Part shown: positions 37,857-46,711 of the stretch, in pieces
How the letters are laid out: every line of letters begins with the position of its first letter
Numbering within the stretch: position 1 is the first letter of the stretch
DNA from: Verrucomicrobiota bacterium
GTDB lineage: Bacteria; Verrucomicrobiota; Verrucomicrobiia; CAIQCK01
Assembly (NCBI GenBank): GCA_016235595.1
Contig: JACRJX010000015.1
Coordinates: 310,001-374,000, forward strand
DNA length: 64,000 nucleotides
Direction of reading: 5' to 3'
Program-made: the position numbers and the translations under genes
The notes under the pieces: generated by a model
What the model was told of the DNA's origin: nothing
The model's input: only the letters and a program-made list of their open reading frames with translations
The model's database searches: none

Positions 37857-38723
37857 ATGAAGAGAACCGTGACGTGGATCGTGTTGGCAGTGGTCCTTCT
37901 TGCGTGCGACAGCGCGCGAGCTGAGAAGACCAATTTCACCAGCGGCATTCTAGCCGGCATCAACGGAGTTTTGGATGATCTCGACAGCCTTTCCAGCGGG
38001 CCAGCCACGGTCTGCCACATCAACTGCCATCATCCCGACTCTATTCGTGAGGCGTTGAAGAAGCCGGAGGCCGGCCACCTCGCATATCTGGCGAAGGTCA
38101 GACGCACTGTCGAACGACAAACTGGTTTGCCATACGCGGTCATCCATTACTCGCAGCTCAGCGGCGGGAGTCTCGATAACACTCATATCAAGGCGGTCTT
38201 CATCACGATGATGGACAAGAGCATTTCCTCCAACCACACGGAGCGGCTGCTCGCGACGATCCGCGCAACAAACCTGCCGATATTTGGCTTTTGTGGCGGG
38301 CATCAGAAGATCGCTGAAGCCTTTGGCGGCAAGGTGGCGAAGATGCGGCCGCTCGCGCCGGACGAGAAGGACCCGAACCCGGCGCGCTACACGGGTTGGT
38401 TCAAGGAGTGGTCGTTCCTGCCGGTGAGAATCGTGAAACGCGACCCGCTCTTCGACGGCCTTGGCGACACGGTGGTCGTGCGCGAATTTCACGCCTACGA
38501 AATCAAACAGTTGCCGGAGGTGTTCGACGTGCTGGCCTCCAATGACGCCTGCCGCGTGCAAGCGATCAAGCACAAGACGCGACTGCTCTACGGCACGCAG
38601 TTTCACCCGGAGCACTTCGACGCCGCGCACCCCGACGGCGAGAAGATTCTGCAGAACTTCTTCAAGATCGCAGGCATTCTGAAACAGGACGCCGGCAAAA
38701 CCGGGAAACCGGCCACACCATGA
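37857..38723 (+). CDS. Class I glutamine amidotransferase-like protein with N-terminal signal peptide
   Basis: Nucleophile elbow IFGFCGGHQKIAEAFGG; His/Glu motif LLYGTQFHPEHFD; N-term MKRTVTWIVLAVVLLACDSARAEK. Confidence 0.85.
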   Translation: MKRTVTWIVLAVVLLACDSARAEKTNFTSGILAGINGVLDDLDSLSSGPATVCHINCHHPDSIREALKKPEAGHLAYLAKVRRTVERQTGLPYAVIHYSQLSGGSLDNTHIKAVFITMMDKSISSNHTERLLATIRATNLPIFGFCGGHQKIAEAFGGKVAKMRPLAPDEKDPNPARYTGWFKEWSFLPVRIVKRDPLFDGLGDTVVVREFHAYEIKQLPEVFDVLASNDACRVQAIKHKTRLLYGTQFHPEHFDAAHPDGEKILQNFFKIAGILKQDAGKTGKPATP

Positions 38724-38783
38724 GTGGCGCTTGATGGCGGGCGCAAAGAATGAACGCGATCTGATCGCCGGCACGGCTTCCGG

Positions 38784-41060
38784 TCACTTCGCCGGCAAAA
38801 CCTGAATCGCGTCTATCGCGACATTGCCGTTGGCGCGATCGTTGGAGACTTCGACAACCCCGGGCGTGCCAGCGTCAAACTGGAAGACGCCCAGCGAAAC
38901 AAACGTTGGCGCAATCGGCGGAGTCTCGCGCTCATTGACGCGGATGAGCTTCTCGCCGTCGGCGCTGCGGACAGTGACCGCGGCGTTGGACGCGCGGTTC
39001 TCGTGCGGCTGGTAGGCGAAGCGAACCTCGTAACGCCCCGTCTTGGGCACGGTGAACTTGAACCGGGCCAGGGCTTTGCCTTTCGGGCTGTGATAGGTGT
39101 AGGAGGTGCCGATGAAATTCATCAGGCCGGTGCCTTCCTGCCACGTGCCGATCAACTCAGCCTTATCATCGTCAACCACGATCCCCGGCAGTTTGGCGGG
39201 ATTGTAGTATTTTATGTCAGAGGGCAGGAAATCCGGCGCGCCCGGCGGGTCGTAGAACTTGCCGTCCACGGTGTCGCGGCGGGTCCAGCCGCGCTGATTC
39301 ATCAACCCCTTTAGCTCGTCGAGATAGGAGTGATACACGTCGCGCGGCGCGCAATTGTGGCGGAGACAAATGGAGGCGGCTTTGCCGACGACCTCGCCCA
39401 TCATGCCGCCGGTCTTCATCACGCGGATGGTGCCGAGGGCCTCGTGCGTGACGCTGATGTTGCGGCCAGCCATGAAGAGGTTCTCCACGTTGCGCGAGTA
39501 GAAACAGCGGTAGGGGACCGGATAGCCTTTCTTGGAGTCCACGGAACGGTCGAACTGGGCATACGAGATGAACGGGTCGTTGGGGACTTTCTTGGCGTAT
39601 TCCTCCTTCGGATAATGCAGGTCAATGCTCCACGTTGTTGGCACGCAGCCGTCAGGAAACTGTTTTTTGCTGGCGACTTCGTCGCGCGTGAGCACCACAT
39701 CGCCGAGCAACTGCTGCGATTCGCGCGGGCCGCCGATGTAGGCGAGCCACTCCAGCTTCGCGTTGAGATGGTCGGCCTTGCCGCCGCCGTTCTTCATCGC
39801 GTTGAACGCGCCATAGACCGCGCGGAAGTTCCAGTCGCGCATGTATTCGAGGTCGCGGATCGGATGCTTGTCGAAACCGGTTTCCCAGAACCACGGGCCG
39901 ACGCCTTTCTTCGGGTATGGAAAATCCTCCATCGCCAGCGGCAACGCCCAGGTGATCGCCGGGAACGGTTGTGGCGAGTCGGCTTGTTTGAACCGCCACA
40001 TATTGCTCATGCCCATGTGGCCTTGCTCCTTGATGGTGTGATCGGCGCCGGCGAGCACCCCGATAGTGCCGTGGCCCGTGCAATCCACCACCAGCTTTGC
40101 CGTGAACCGCCGTTCCTGGCCGGTGCGCGTGTCGGTTGCCACGACGGCGGCGATGCGTTTGCCGTCCATCTCCACCGCCGTGCCGCGATGATTGAGGAAT
40201 AGCGAGATGTTCTTTTCTGCGCGGACGACAGCCTCGCGCTTTGCGTCGTCAAACTCCCGCTTCTCGCCGGGCGATTCTTTCGGGCGGTCGGAGAGTTCTT
40301 CGATGATTTCGCCGAGGTGCGGATAGAGACCGGTGCGGGTGCGGCCTTGAGGCCAGACGCGAATCTCAGCGCTGCCGTTGCCGCCGAGCACCGGACGGTC
40401 CTGGATGAACGCGACCTTGCAACCCATCCGCGCGCCGGAGACTGCCGCGCCCATGCCGCCGTAGCCGCCGCCGATGACGACCAGATCGAACGCGCCGGCC
40501 TCGGCGGGTTTCTCCGAAAGGCCCAGCAGTTTCTTGCGCCACGACGCCATCGCCTTGGGGTCTTTCGGCGGTTTGGCCGCCACATCCGTGGTGAACAGAA
40601 GCGCGTCGCAACGCCCCTCGAATCCCGTGAGGTCGTGCAACGCGATGGTTGTTTCCGGCTTCGTGATCTCCACGGTGCCGCCGTCGTGCCAGAACCAGTC
40701 GGCGCCTTTCGTGCCGAACGTCTCCGCGAGCGCTTTGCCATTCACCAGCACCTGGAACTTCCCCGGCGCGCCCGGCGCTTTCCAGTGCGCGACCCAGTCC
40801 TTCGTTCGGACGAAAACTTTGTAAGTGCCGGTTGCGGGAAACGTCACCGTTGTCGTCGCGTTCTTCACCGGATCGCCGAGGCCATGTGCCAGCAGATACG
40901 GTGATCCCATGATGTCCACGAACTGCGTGTCGAGCACCCAACCGCCGTAGTCCTTGAAACCTTCGGCCTCAACGAGGACTTCGCCAGCCGTCGCCGCGCT
41001 CGCGAGACTCAGCGCAAACAAAGCGACGAACTTGCGTGACAACCTATTCAACGTATTCAT
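38784..41060 (-). CDS. FAD-dependent oxidoreductase with N- and C-terminal accessory beta domains
   Basis: FDLVVIGGGYGGMGAAVSGARMGCKVAFIQDRPVLGGNGSAEIRVWPQG; LVVDCTGHGTIGVLAGAD; FMAGRNISVTHEALGTIRVMKTGGMMGEVVGKAA. Signal peptide present. Confidence 0.92.
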   Translation of the reverse strand: MNTLNRLSRKFVALFALSLASAATAGEVLVEAEGFKDYGGWVLDTQFVDIMGSPYLLAHGLGDPVKNATTTVTFPATGTYKVFVRTKDWVAHWKAPGAPGKFQVLVNGKALAETFGTKGADWFWHDGGTVEITKPETTIALHDLTGFEGRCDALLFTTDVAAKPPKDPKAMASWRKKLLGLSEKPAEAGAFDLVVIGGGYGGMGAAVSGARMGCKVAFIQDRPVLGGNGSAEIRVWPQGRTRTGLYPHLGEIIEELSDRPKESPGEKREFDDAKREAVVRAEKNISLFLNHRGTAVEMDGKRIAAVVATDTRTGQERRFTAKLVVDCTGHGTIGVLAGADHTIKEQGHMGMSNMWRFKQADSPQPFPAITWALPLAMEDFPYPKKGVGPWFWETGFDKHPIRDLEYMRDWNFRAVYGAFNAMKNGGGKADHLNAKLEWLAYIGGPRESQQLLGDVVLTRDEVASKKQFPDGCVPTTWSIDLHYPKEEYAKKVPNDPFISYAQFDRSVDSKKGYPVPYRCFYSRNVENLFMAGRNISVTHEALGTIRVMKTGGMMGEVVGKAASICLRHNCAPRDVYHSYLDELKGLMNQRGWTRRDTVDGKFYDPPGAPDFLPSDIKYYNPAKLPGIVVDDDKAELIGTWQEGTGLMNFIGTSYTYHSPKGKALARFKFTVPKTGRYEVRFAYQPHENRASNAAVTVRSADGEKLIRVNERETPPIAPTFVSLGVFQFDAGTPGVVEVSNDRANGNVAIDAIQVLPAK

Positions 41061-41093
41061 GGCTTCCTTTTGTAATTCGGCGGGATGGCGTTA

Positions 41094-42470
41094 TCACTCA
41101 GCGACGATCTTGATCGTGTGCGTCACCGGCACGAACGCGGCCTTGATGGCGGCAGCGAGCGGGGCGCGTTTGGCTTCGGTGGCCTTTACGATGGCTTCGC
41201 GGTCGAGCTTGCCGGCGGCATCGCGCATCGCGAACAGTTCCTTGATCTCCGGGTCTTTGATGTCCTTGGCGGCCTTGAACTTGCCCTTCATCAGGTCATT
41301 GAAGATTTGCTTCACCTGTTTGGTTTCGTAGCTTTGCTTCGCCAGCACCGCGTCTTCCACTTTCTTGAACGCCTCGGAGAACGGATTCACCGCGAAATCG
41401 GCGGCGAGGTTCACGCCGCGTGCGAGCTGCTCGGCGGAATAGGTCCGCGTCTCGGCGCCCCACGTGACCTTATAGCTCTTCGCTTTGCCGTTCTTAACGA
41501 AGAGCTTCAGGCGGTTCAGTTCCTGGTTGAACGGGATGAGCGTCATCGCTGAGCGCACGCTGCCGTCGCTCTTCTCATCGCCCGCGGCGCAGAACGGATA
41601 GCGGCGGCTTTCAATCGTGAACTCGTCGGCTTTGCTGGAAACGACCTTGTGTCCCACGGTGGCGGCGGCTTTGCCGCTGGCGAGGTCCACGCTGAACGTG
41701 CCGATGTTGCCGTCGAGGCCCATCGCTTTGAGGTATGCGTAGGCCATCACAAGCTGGCCGGCCCATCCGGGATGCACGCCGTCTTTGCCAGCGATGGCGT
41801 AGTCGGGCGTGTATTTCTGCCGCGCCTCGAAACCGGCGGTAAACATCGGCCAGAAGACGTCGGCGAACGCAACGCGCTCTTTCGCGGCAATCTCGATGTC
41901 CATGTTGCGGAGTTTGCAGAGGCTCAGGTTCAGGTCCTCGACCGTGCCTGTGGCGGTCTTGACCCAGTGGGGCATCTTGCCGACGCAACCGGGCGAGCCG
42001 AGCACGACGCGCGCACCGGCCTGCTTGAACGACTGCACGATGGCGGTTGTCTTTTCGCGGTAGGTCGTGCCGATGCGCTCCTCGTAGGGGCGATACTCGT
42101 GGTCGTTCATGCCGTAGCAGGTCGTGGCGATGGTTGGCGAGAATCGGAGACAGTCGTTGGTCATGCGCGCGAGGAAGCCGGGCGCTCGCTCGCCGCTCCA
42201 GCCGTATTGGCGCACGGTGACGTCAAGCTGCGGCACGCACACGGTCAGGTAGGTCTCCATGATCCGCGAATACATCTTCTGCTCCGTGATTGAGTCGCCG
42301 CAAATGGCGAGCCGGTCGCCGCATTTCAGCAGCAGCCCGGCGGTCGCCGGCGCCTTGACCGGCTCGAACTTCGCGAAATAAGGATCACCCGGTTTGGTTT
42401 CCAGCGGCGGCGCGGCAAGGACGGTGACAATCGAGAGTGCGAGAACGAGGAGAGATAGTTTGTGGCGCAT
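41094..42470 (-). CDS. Exported SGNH/GDSL hydrolase family protein
   Basis: GDRLAICGDSITEQKMYSRIMETYL, ATTCYGMNDHEY, DGVHPGWAGQLVMAYAYLKAMG. Confidence 0.9.
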   Translation of the reverse strand: MRHKLSLLVLALSIVTVLAAPPLETKPGDPYFAKFEPVKAPATAGLLLKCGDRLAICGDSITEQKMYSRIMETYLTVCVPQLDVTVRQYGWSGERAPGFLARMTNDCLRFSPTIATTCYGMNDHEYRPYEERIGTTYREKTTAIVQSFKQAGARVVLGSPGCVGKMPHWVKTATGTVEDLNLSLCKLRNMDIEIAAKERVAFADVFWPMFTAGFEARQKYTPDYAIAGKDGVHPGWAGQLVMAYAYLKAMGLDGNIGTFSVDLASGKAAATVGHKVVSSKADEFTIESRRYPFCAAGDEKSDGSVRSAMTLIPFNQELNRLKLFVKNGKAKSYKVTWGAETRTYSAEQLARGVNLAADFAVNPFSEAFKKVEDAVLAKQSYETKQVKQIFNDLMKGKFKAAKDIKDPEIKELFAMRDAAGKLDREAIVKATEAKRAPLAAAIKAAFVPVTHTIKIVAE

Positions 42471-42550
42471 AGTTGAGTGTGCGCAGTCTTCCGATTTCTG
42501 GCGGGCGCGTCAAGACGCGAAAAGAGTCTCTGAAATTTCCAACGCCCCGT

Positions 42551-44287
42551 TCAGTCGCCGCGACGGTGGACCAACTTCCCGTCGAAATAGGTGCGGAGCA
42601 CCTTTGCGCTGCGGATGTCGTCAACGGGGCAGGTGAGCACGTCGCGGTCGAGCACGATGAAGTCGGCGCGCTTGCCCGGCTCCAACGAACCGATCTCGTT
42701 CTCAAGGCGCAGCAGGAAGGCGTTGTTGCACGTGTAGAATCGGATGGCTTGCTCGCGCGTGAGAGCCTCTTCGGGATGAAGCTGGCCGTCATACCAGCGG
42801 GCCTTGCGGGTGATCGTCGTCCAGATGCCGAGGAACGGATCGTAAGGATTGTTCGACCGCAGCGAGCCAATCTTCTGCATATGGTCGGAGCCGCCGCCGG
42901 CGATTGCGCCCAGCTCGAAGCAAGTGTGCAGAGGCTGAAAGTAACGCAGCCGGTCGTAGCCGAAATGTGCCACGAGCGTGCTGGTGTCGAGGTAGAGCCA
43001 CGCTGGTTGGATGTCCAGCGACACGCCCAGCCGCGCCGCCTGTTCGACGGCCTCGCGGCTCATGAAGTTGCTGTGCGAGATGCACGGCCGGCTGTGGCGA
43101 ATCGGCGTGGTCTTGTTCACTTCTTCGTAAGCATCGAGCAACGCATGGACAGCGCCGTCGCCGACCGTGTGCGCGGTGAACTGGAGGTCGTTTTCCACGG
43201 CCGCGCGAACCATCGGAACGAGCCGGTCGTGCGGAATGAACAGCACTCCACGATAAGCCGGGTCGGTGATCGAGTAAATCTTGCTGATGCCCCAGGGCTG
43301 GCGCATGTAAGCGCTGCCGGTGAGCATGCCGCCGTCGAGATAGGTTTTTACGCCGATGACGCGCACGGGGCCGCTTTTGTCCTTGAACAACGGATGGCTG
43401 GCGGCGAGGCGTATGTTCGCCTTGATCTTCTCAATGTCGCCGGATGAACTGAAGTCCAGCACGAGCGGGATGCGGACAGTCAGCTTGCCGTCGTCGTGAA
43501 GTTGTGTGTAGCGCGCCACAACTTTGGCGCTGCAATCGCGGTCGGCGATGGTGGTGAGGCCGACGGAATTGTAGTCCTTGAACAGCTCGACGTGCCGCTG
43601 CAGGACTTCGGCCTCGGTCGGTGACTTCACGGTCGTCTTGACCTTCAGGTAGCCGGAGCATCGGCGCAGGATGCCGGTCGGTTCGCCAGTCTGCGGGTCT
43701 TTCTCGGCGAAGCCGGGGTCGCCTTCCTTCACCTTGAAATTCCGGTCGATGCCGCTCAGCTTCAACGCGAGCGAGTTGACCGAGGCGTCTGGGCCGGTGC
43801 GGTAGAGGACCGGGTGATTCGGCGCGATGCTGTCCAACTCGGCGCGCGTCGGATAGCGTTTTTCACGGAGGCGTGTGATGAACACCTGGCTCAGCACGAT
43901 CCATTCGCCTTCCTTTACCACCTTCGTGCGCGCCTTGATGTAGTCGAGCACGTCCTGGATCGTTTCGAAATTCGGGATGGGATGGTCGAACTCCGTGACG
44001 CAGGCGCCGCTGGGATGCGCGTGCGAATCGATCAGGCCGGGCAAGACGAACTTGCCGGCGAGATCCACCAGCTTCGTGTTGGGGCCTTTGAGCTTGAGGA
44101 CATCGTCATTGCGGCCGACGGCGACGATGCGCGCGCCCTGGATCGCCATCGCCTCATGGATGGAGAAGCTCTTGTCCACCGTGGCGATCTTGCCGTGGTG
44201 GACGATCAAGTCGGCCGGTTCGCCAGCCAAGACATGGATGGTGGCCGCGGTGAAAAAGGCGAAGACAGCTTGGGTGAATCGTTTCAT
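42551..44287 (-). CDS. Exported amidohydrolase (YtcJ-like, amidohydrolase family 3)
   Basis: ADLIVHHGKIATVDKSFSIHEAMAIQGARIVAVG, GLIDSHAHPSGA, SHSNFMS, GGGSDHMQK, SLEPGKRADFIVLDRDVLT. Confidence 0.92.
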   Translation of the reverse strand: MKRFTQAVFAFFTAATIHVLAGEPADLIVHHGKIATVDKSFSIHEAMAIQGARIVAVGRNDDVLKLKGPNTKLVDLAGKFVLPGLIDSHAHPSGACVTEFDHPIPNFETIQDVLDYIKARTKVVKEGEWIVLSQVFITRLREKRYPTRAELDSIAPNHPVLYRTGPDASVNSLALKLSGIDRNFKVKEGDPGFAEKDPQTGEPTGILRRCSGYLKVKTTVKSPTEAEVLQRHVELFKDYNSVGLTTIADRDCSAKVVARYTQLHDDGKLTVRIPLVLDFSSSGDIEKIKANIRLAASHPLFKDKSGPVRVIGVKTYLDGGMLTGSAYMRQPWGISKIYSITDPAYRGVLFIPHDRLVPMVRAAVENDLQFTAHTVGDGAVHALLDAYEEVNKTTPIRHSRPCISHSNFMSREAVEQAARLGVSLDIQPAWLYLDTSTLVAHFGYDRLRYFQPLHTCFELGAIAGGGSDHMQKIGSLRSNNPYDPFLGIWTTITRKARWYDGQLHPEEALTREQAIRFYTCNNAFLLRLENEIGSLEPGKRADFIVLDRDVLTCPVDDIRSAKVLRTYFDGKLVHRRGD

Positions 44288-45408
44288 TTCAGGTTCTCCT
44301 CGAACAACCGATATGCCTTTTCGCGCATCGCGTCAGGGAAATCGTGGTCACTGTCGGGATGCTCAACGAGAAGGTGGGCGGGCTTGCCGTGCAACTTGTA
44401 GACCTGCGCCGCTGCGGCGACGATGCGATCCACACTTTCCCACTTGAAGTTGGAGTCCTTCAACGGCGCGTTGATGAAACAGATGCGCGGCGCAAGCGCG
44501 CCGATCATCTCGTGGAAATCGAAAGGAATTTCTGCGAGCCGGCCTGCGTAATTCGCCAGCTTCGGCATGTAGCGCGTTTGGCACCAACCTTTCTCCGGCT
44601 GCCACACCTTCGGGTTGCCACCGTAGTAGTCGCAATAAGAATCCAGACCGCAGCTCGACACGATGACCTTGATGCGCGGGTCGAAGACCGCCGTATAGAC
44701 GGAGTTGTGACCGCCGAGCGAGTGGCCGATGACGCCAAAGCCGCCGCGTTTCACAAACGGCAGCGACTCCAGCAGGTCAAGGCCGCGGATGTTGTCCCAG
44801 ATGGCTTTCATCGTGCCGCTCTGCCAGCCAAGCGCCTTGAGGTCGGGCTGGTAATTGGCCAGCAGCGGATACGATGGCGCGAGCGTCACGAAACCGCGTT
44901 CGGCCAGTTCCTGCGCGTATTGGCGGTGCGGCTTGCCACCGAGACCAACGACGACTTTGTGGCCGATGGTGTCGCTGGTTGGGTGGAGACAGAGAATGGC
45001 GGCACATTGGGAATGCGGGGCGCGAAGCGCGGAGTGCGGAATGAGCAGGTGTGCCGGGACACGCCCGCCAGGTTCGGAAGCGTAGGTGATGAGCCGCCGG
45101 ACGTAAGTGCCGCAGTCGGTTTCCTCTTCCACCTTCATGTCGAGCGGGCAGCGCTTTGCCTTGCCCGGCAGCGGCCCCATGACTTCCTGCATCGCGGCCA
45201 GAATCTCTGCGCGCCGCTTCTGCCAGTCGGCGGTGGTTTTCACCGGCGCAACCTCGCCGCGTGCGTTGCGGTAGGTCAGGAGGTTGTTGCGATCCAGTCG
45301 CGCGAGCTGGCTTGACTGCGCGCTGCCAGTTTCCGCGGCCAAACTTACTGCTGTCAGCCACGCCATGATGAGCGTGCTTGCGAGAGAAGCACAACGCCGC
45401 GGTTTCAT
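44284..45408 (-). CDS. Exported alpha/beta hydrolase (dienelactone hydrolase / acetylxylan esterase-like)
   Basis: GxSxG-type elbow FGVIGHSLGGHNSVYTAVFDPRIKVIVSSCG; 4-nt overlap with the downstream amidohydrolase. Confidence 0.85.
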   Translation of the reverse strand: MKPRRCASLASTLIMAWLTAVSLAAETGSAQSSQLARLDRNNLLTYRNARGEVAPVKTTADWQKRRAEILAAMQEVMGPLPGKAKRCPLDMKVEEETDCGTYVRRLITYASEPGGRVPAHLLIPHSALRAPHSQCAAILCLHPTSDTIGHKVVVGLGGKPHRQYAQELAERGFVTLAPSYPLLANYQPDLKALGWQSGTMKAIWDNIRGLDLLESLPFVKRGGFGVIGHSLGGHNSVYTAVFDPRIKVIVSSCGLDSYCDYYGGNPKVWQPEKGWCQTRYMPKLANYAGRLAEIPFDFHEMIGALAPRICFINAPLKDSNFKWESVDRIVAAAAQVYKLHGKPAHLLVEHPDSDHDFPDAMREKAYRLFEENLK

Positions 45409-45415
45409 GATGTCG

Positions 45416-46711
45416 TCAACGGTTCAAGCGATCATGCAGTTCGCGGACCTTGCCAACGATCCGATCCTCGATGTCAGGCGTGTAATTGGGCGCCTCATAG
45501 CCGCCTTCCTTCAACACGCGCAAGCTGGGAATGTAACCGCCGTAGTCGTTCGAATAGCCCGCGACCCACACGACCGCCTTGCCGGCCAGGTCCCGTTTCA
45601 ACCGCAGCGAGTAGTCCACCACGACTTCGTTGCCGAGCGCCACCAGCGTCAGGTCGTCCCCAAGGCGGATGACTTGCACGGGATACTGGCGGCTCGGGGC
45701 ATCCTTCTTTGGGTCTTTTTTCTCCCGCTCCAATGTGACGTATTCGAACGCGCTGCGAAGCGGGCCGCGCACCGACCGCACATGGGTGGCCATGGCGGCC
45801 TCGACCGCGTAGGCCAGCGTGCGGCCATGCTGTTGCGCGAACTCCAGCGGCTTGACGTAGGGTATCATGTAATGGCGCGGGTAGGGGTTCTGGTCGGCTC
45901 CGCAACCTTGCAGGAACATCGCAGTCAACCCCGGCCGTCCGGCTTGCAGCGTCTCTTGCGCGTAGCCGGCATAGTCGCCGGTGAATTCGTAGCGCGGCAC
46001 GTTGTTGGTCATCGACACCGAACTGAGCGTGGTGTTGTGGCATGCGTAACTGAAAAGCGCGGCGCACAGGTTGGTATTCACGTGCACCATCAGCACCGGC
46101 ACGTTGTGATCCACGGGCCCATCGGGGTTCGGTGCTTTTTTGGCGTTGGGATCGTTCTTCGGGAGCGCGTAGTTGAGCCGGCGGTTCATCGCGAACCCGC
46201 ACCGCGCATGGGCCTGACTGAGCCGGGCTGGGGCGAGGTTTGCAATCGCCTCACCGATGATGCGCAGCAGCCGTTCCTGAAGGAACGCCGTGTAATGCCC
46301 GGTGTTTTGCTCGCCTCCCTTCATCTCCCGATACTCCGGCCCGCAGTGAGTGTGTGATGCGTTCATCAACAGGCACTGCGGGGGCAGCTTGTGGCGTTCG
46401 GCCACTTGCTTCTCTACGAACTGGCGCAGCCAAGGCCGCACGCCGATGATGTCCATCGTCACGATGACCAGACGCGTGCCGTTCTCATCCTCCAGCGCGA
46501 GCGCTTTGGCGAAGAGGTCCTGCGCCTTGCCGTGCGACGGAGACTTGCGCGCCGCGTAGCCGGACATCCACATGTTGGTCTGCGGCGTGATGATGGCGGA
46601 GGCCACGCCTGCCTTCCAGATGTAGTTGGTGTCGACGGAGGCGGCAAGACTTTGGCTCGCCCCGAGCACCAGTCCAACGACCAGCAAACCGATGCGTTTC
46701 ATGGCGTTCAT
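45416..46711 (-). CDS. Neutral/alkaline non-lysosomal ceramidase-like protein
   Basis: WKAGVASAIITPQTNMWMSGYAARKSPSHGKAQDLFAKALALEDENGTRLVIVTMDIIGV; LMNASHTHCGPEY; FLQGCGADQNPYPR. Start 46711 overlaps the upstream gene stop. Confidence 0.88.
   Translation of the reverse strand: MNAMKRIGLLVVGLVLGASQSLAASVDTNYIWKAGVASAIITPQTNMWMSGYAARKSPSHGKAQDLFAKALALEDENGTRLVIVTMDIIGVRPWLRQFVEKQVAERHKLPPQCLLMNASHTHCGPEYREMKGGEQNTGHYTAFLQERLLRIIGEAIANLAPARLSQAHARCGFAMNRRLNYALPKNDPNAKKAPNPDGPVDHNVPVLMVHVNTNLCAALFSYACHNTTLSSVSMTNNVPRYEFTGDYAGYAQETLQAGRPGLTAMFLQGCGADQNPYPRHYMIPYVKPLEFAQQHGRTLAYAVEAAMATHVRSVRGPLRSAFEYVTLEREKKDPKKDAPSRQYPVQVIRLGDDLTLVALGNEVVVDYSLRLKRDLAGKAVVWVAGYSNDYGGYIPSLRVLKEGGYEAPNYTPDIEDRIVGKVRELHDRLNR

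Noticed and set aside
38686-38800. Repeated CGCCGGCAAAACC in the convergent region 38723/38784
   Set aside because: Each copy lies in or next to coding C-termini with GC-rich codons; no convincing stem-loop was found, so likely chance.
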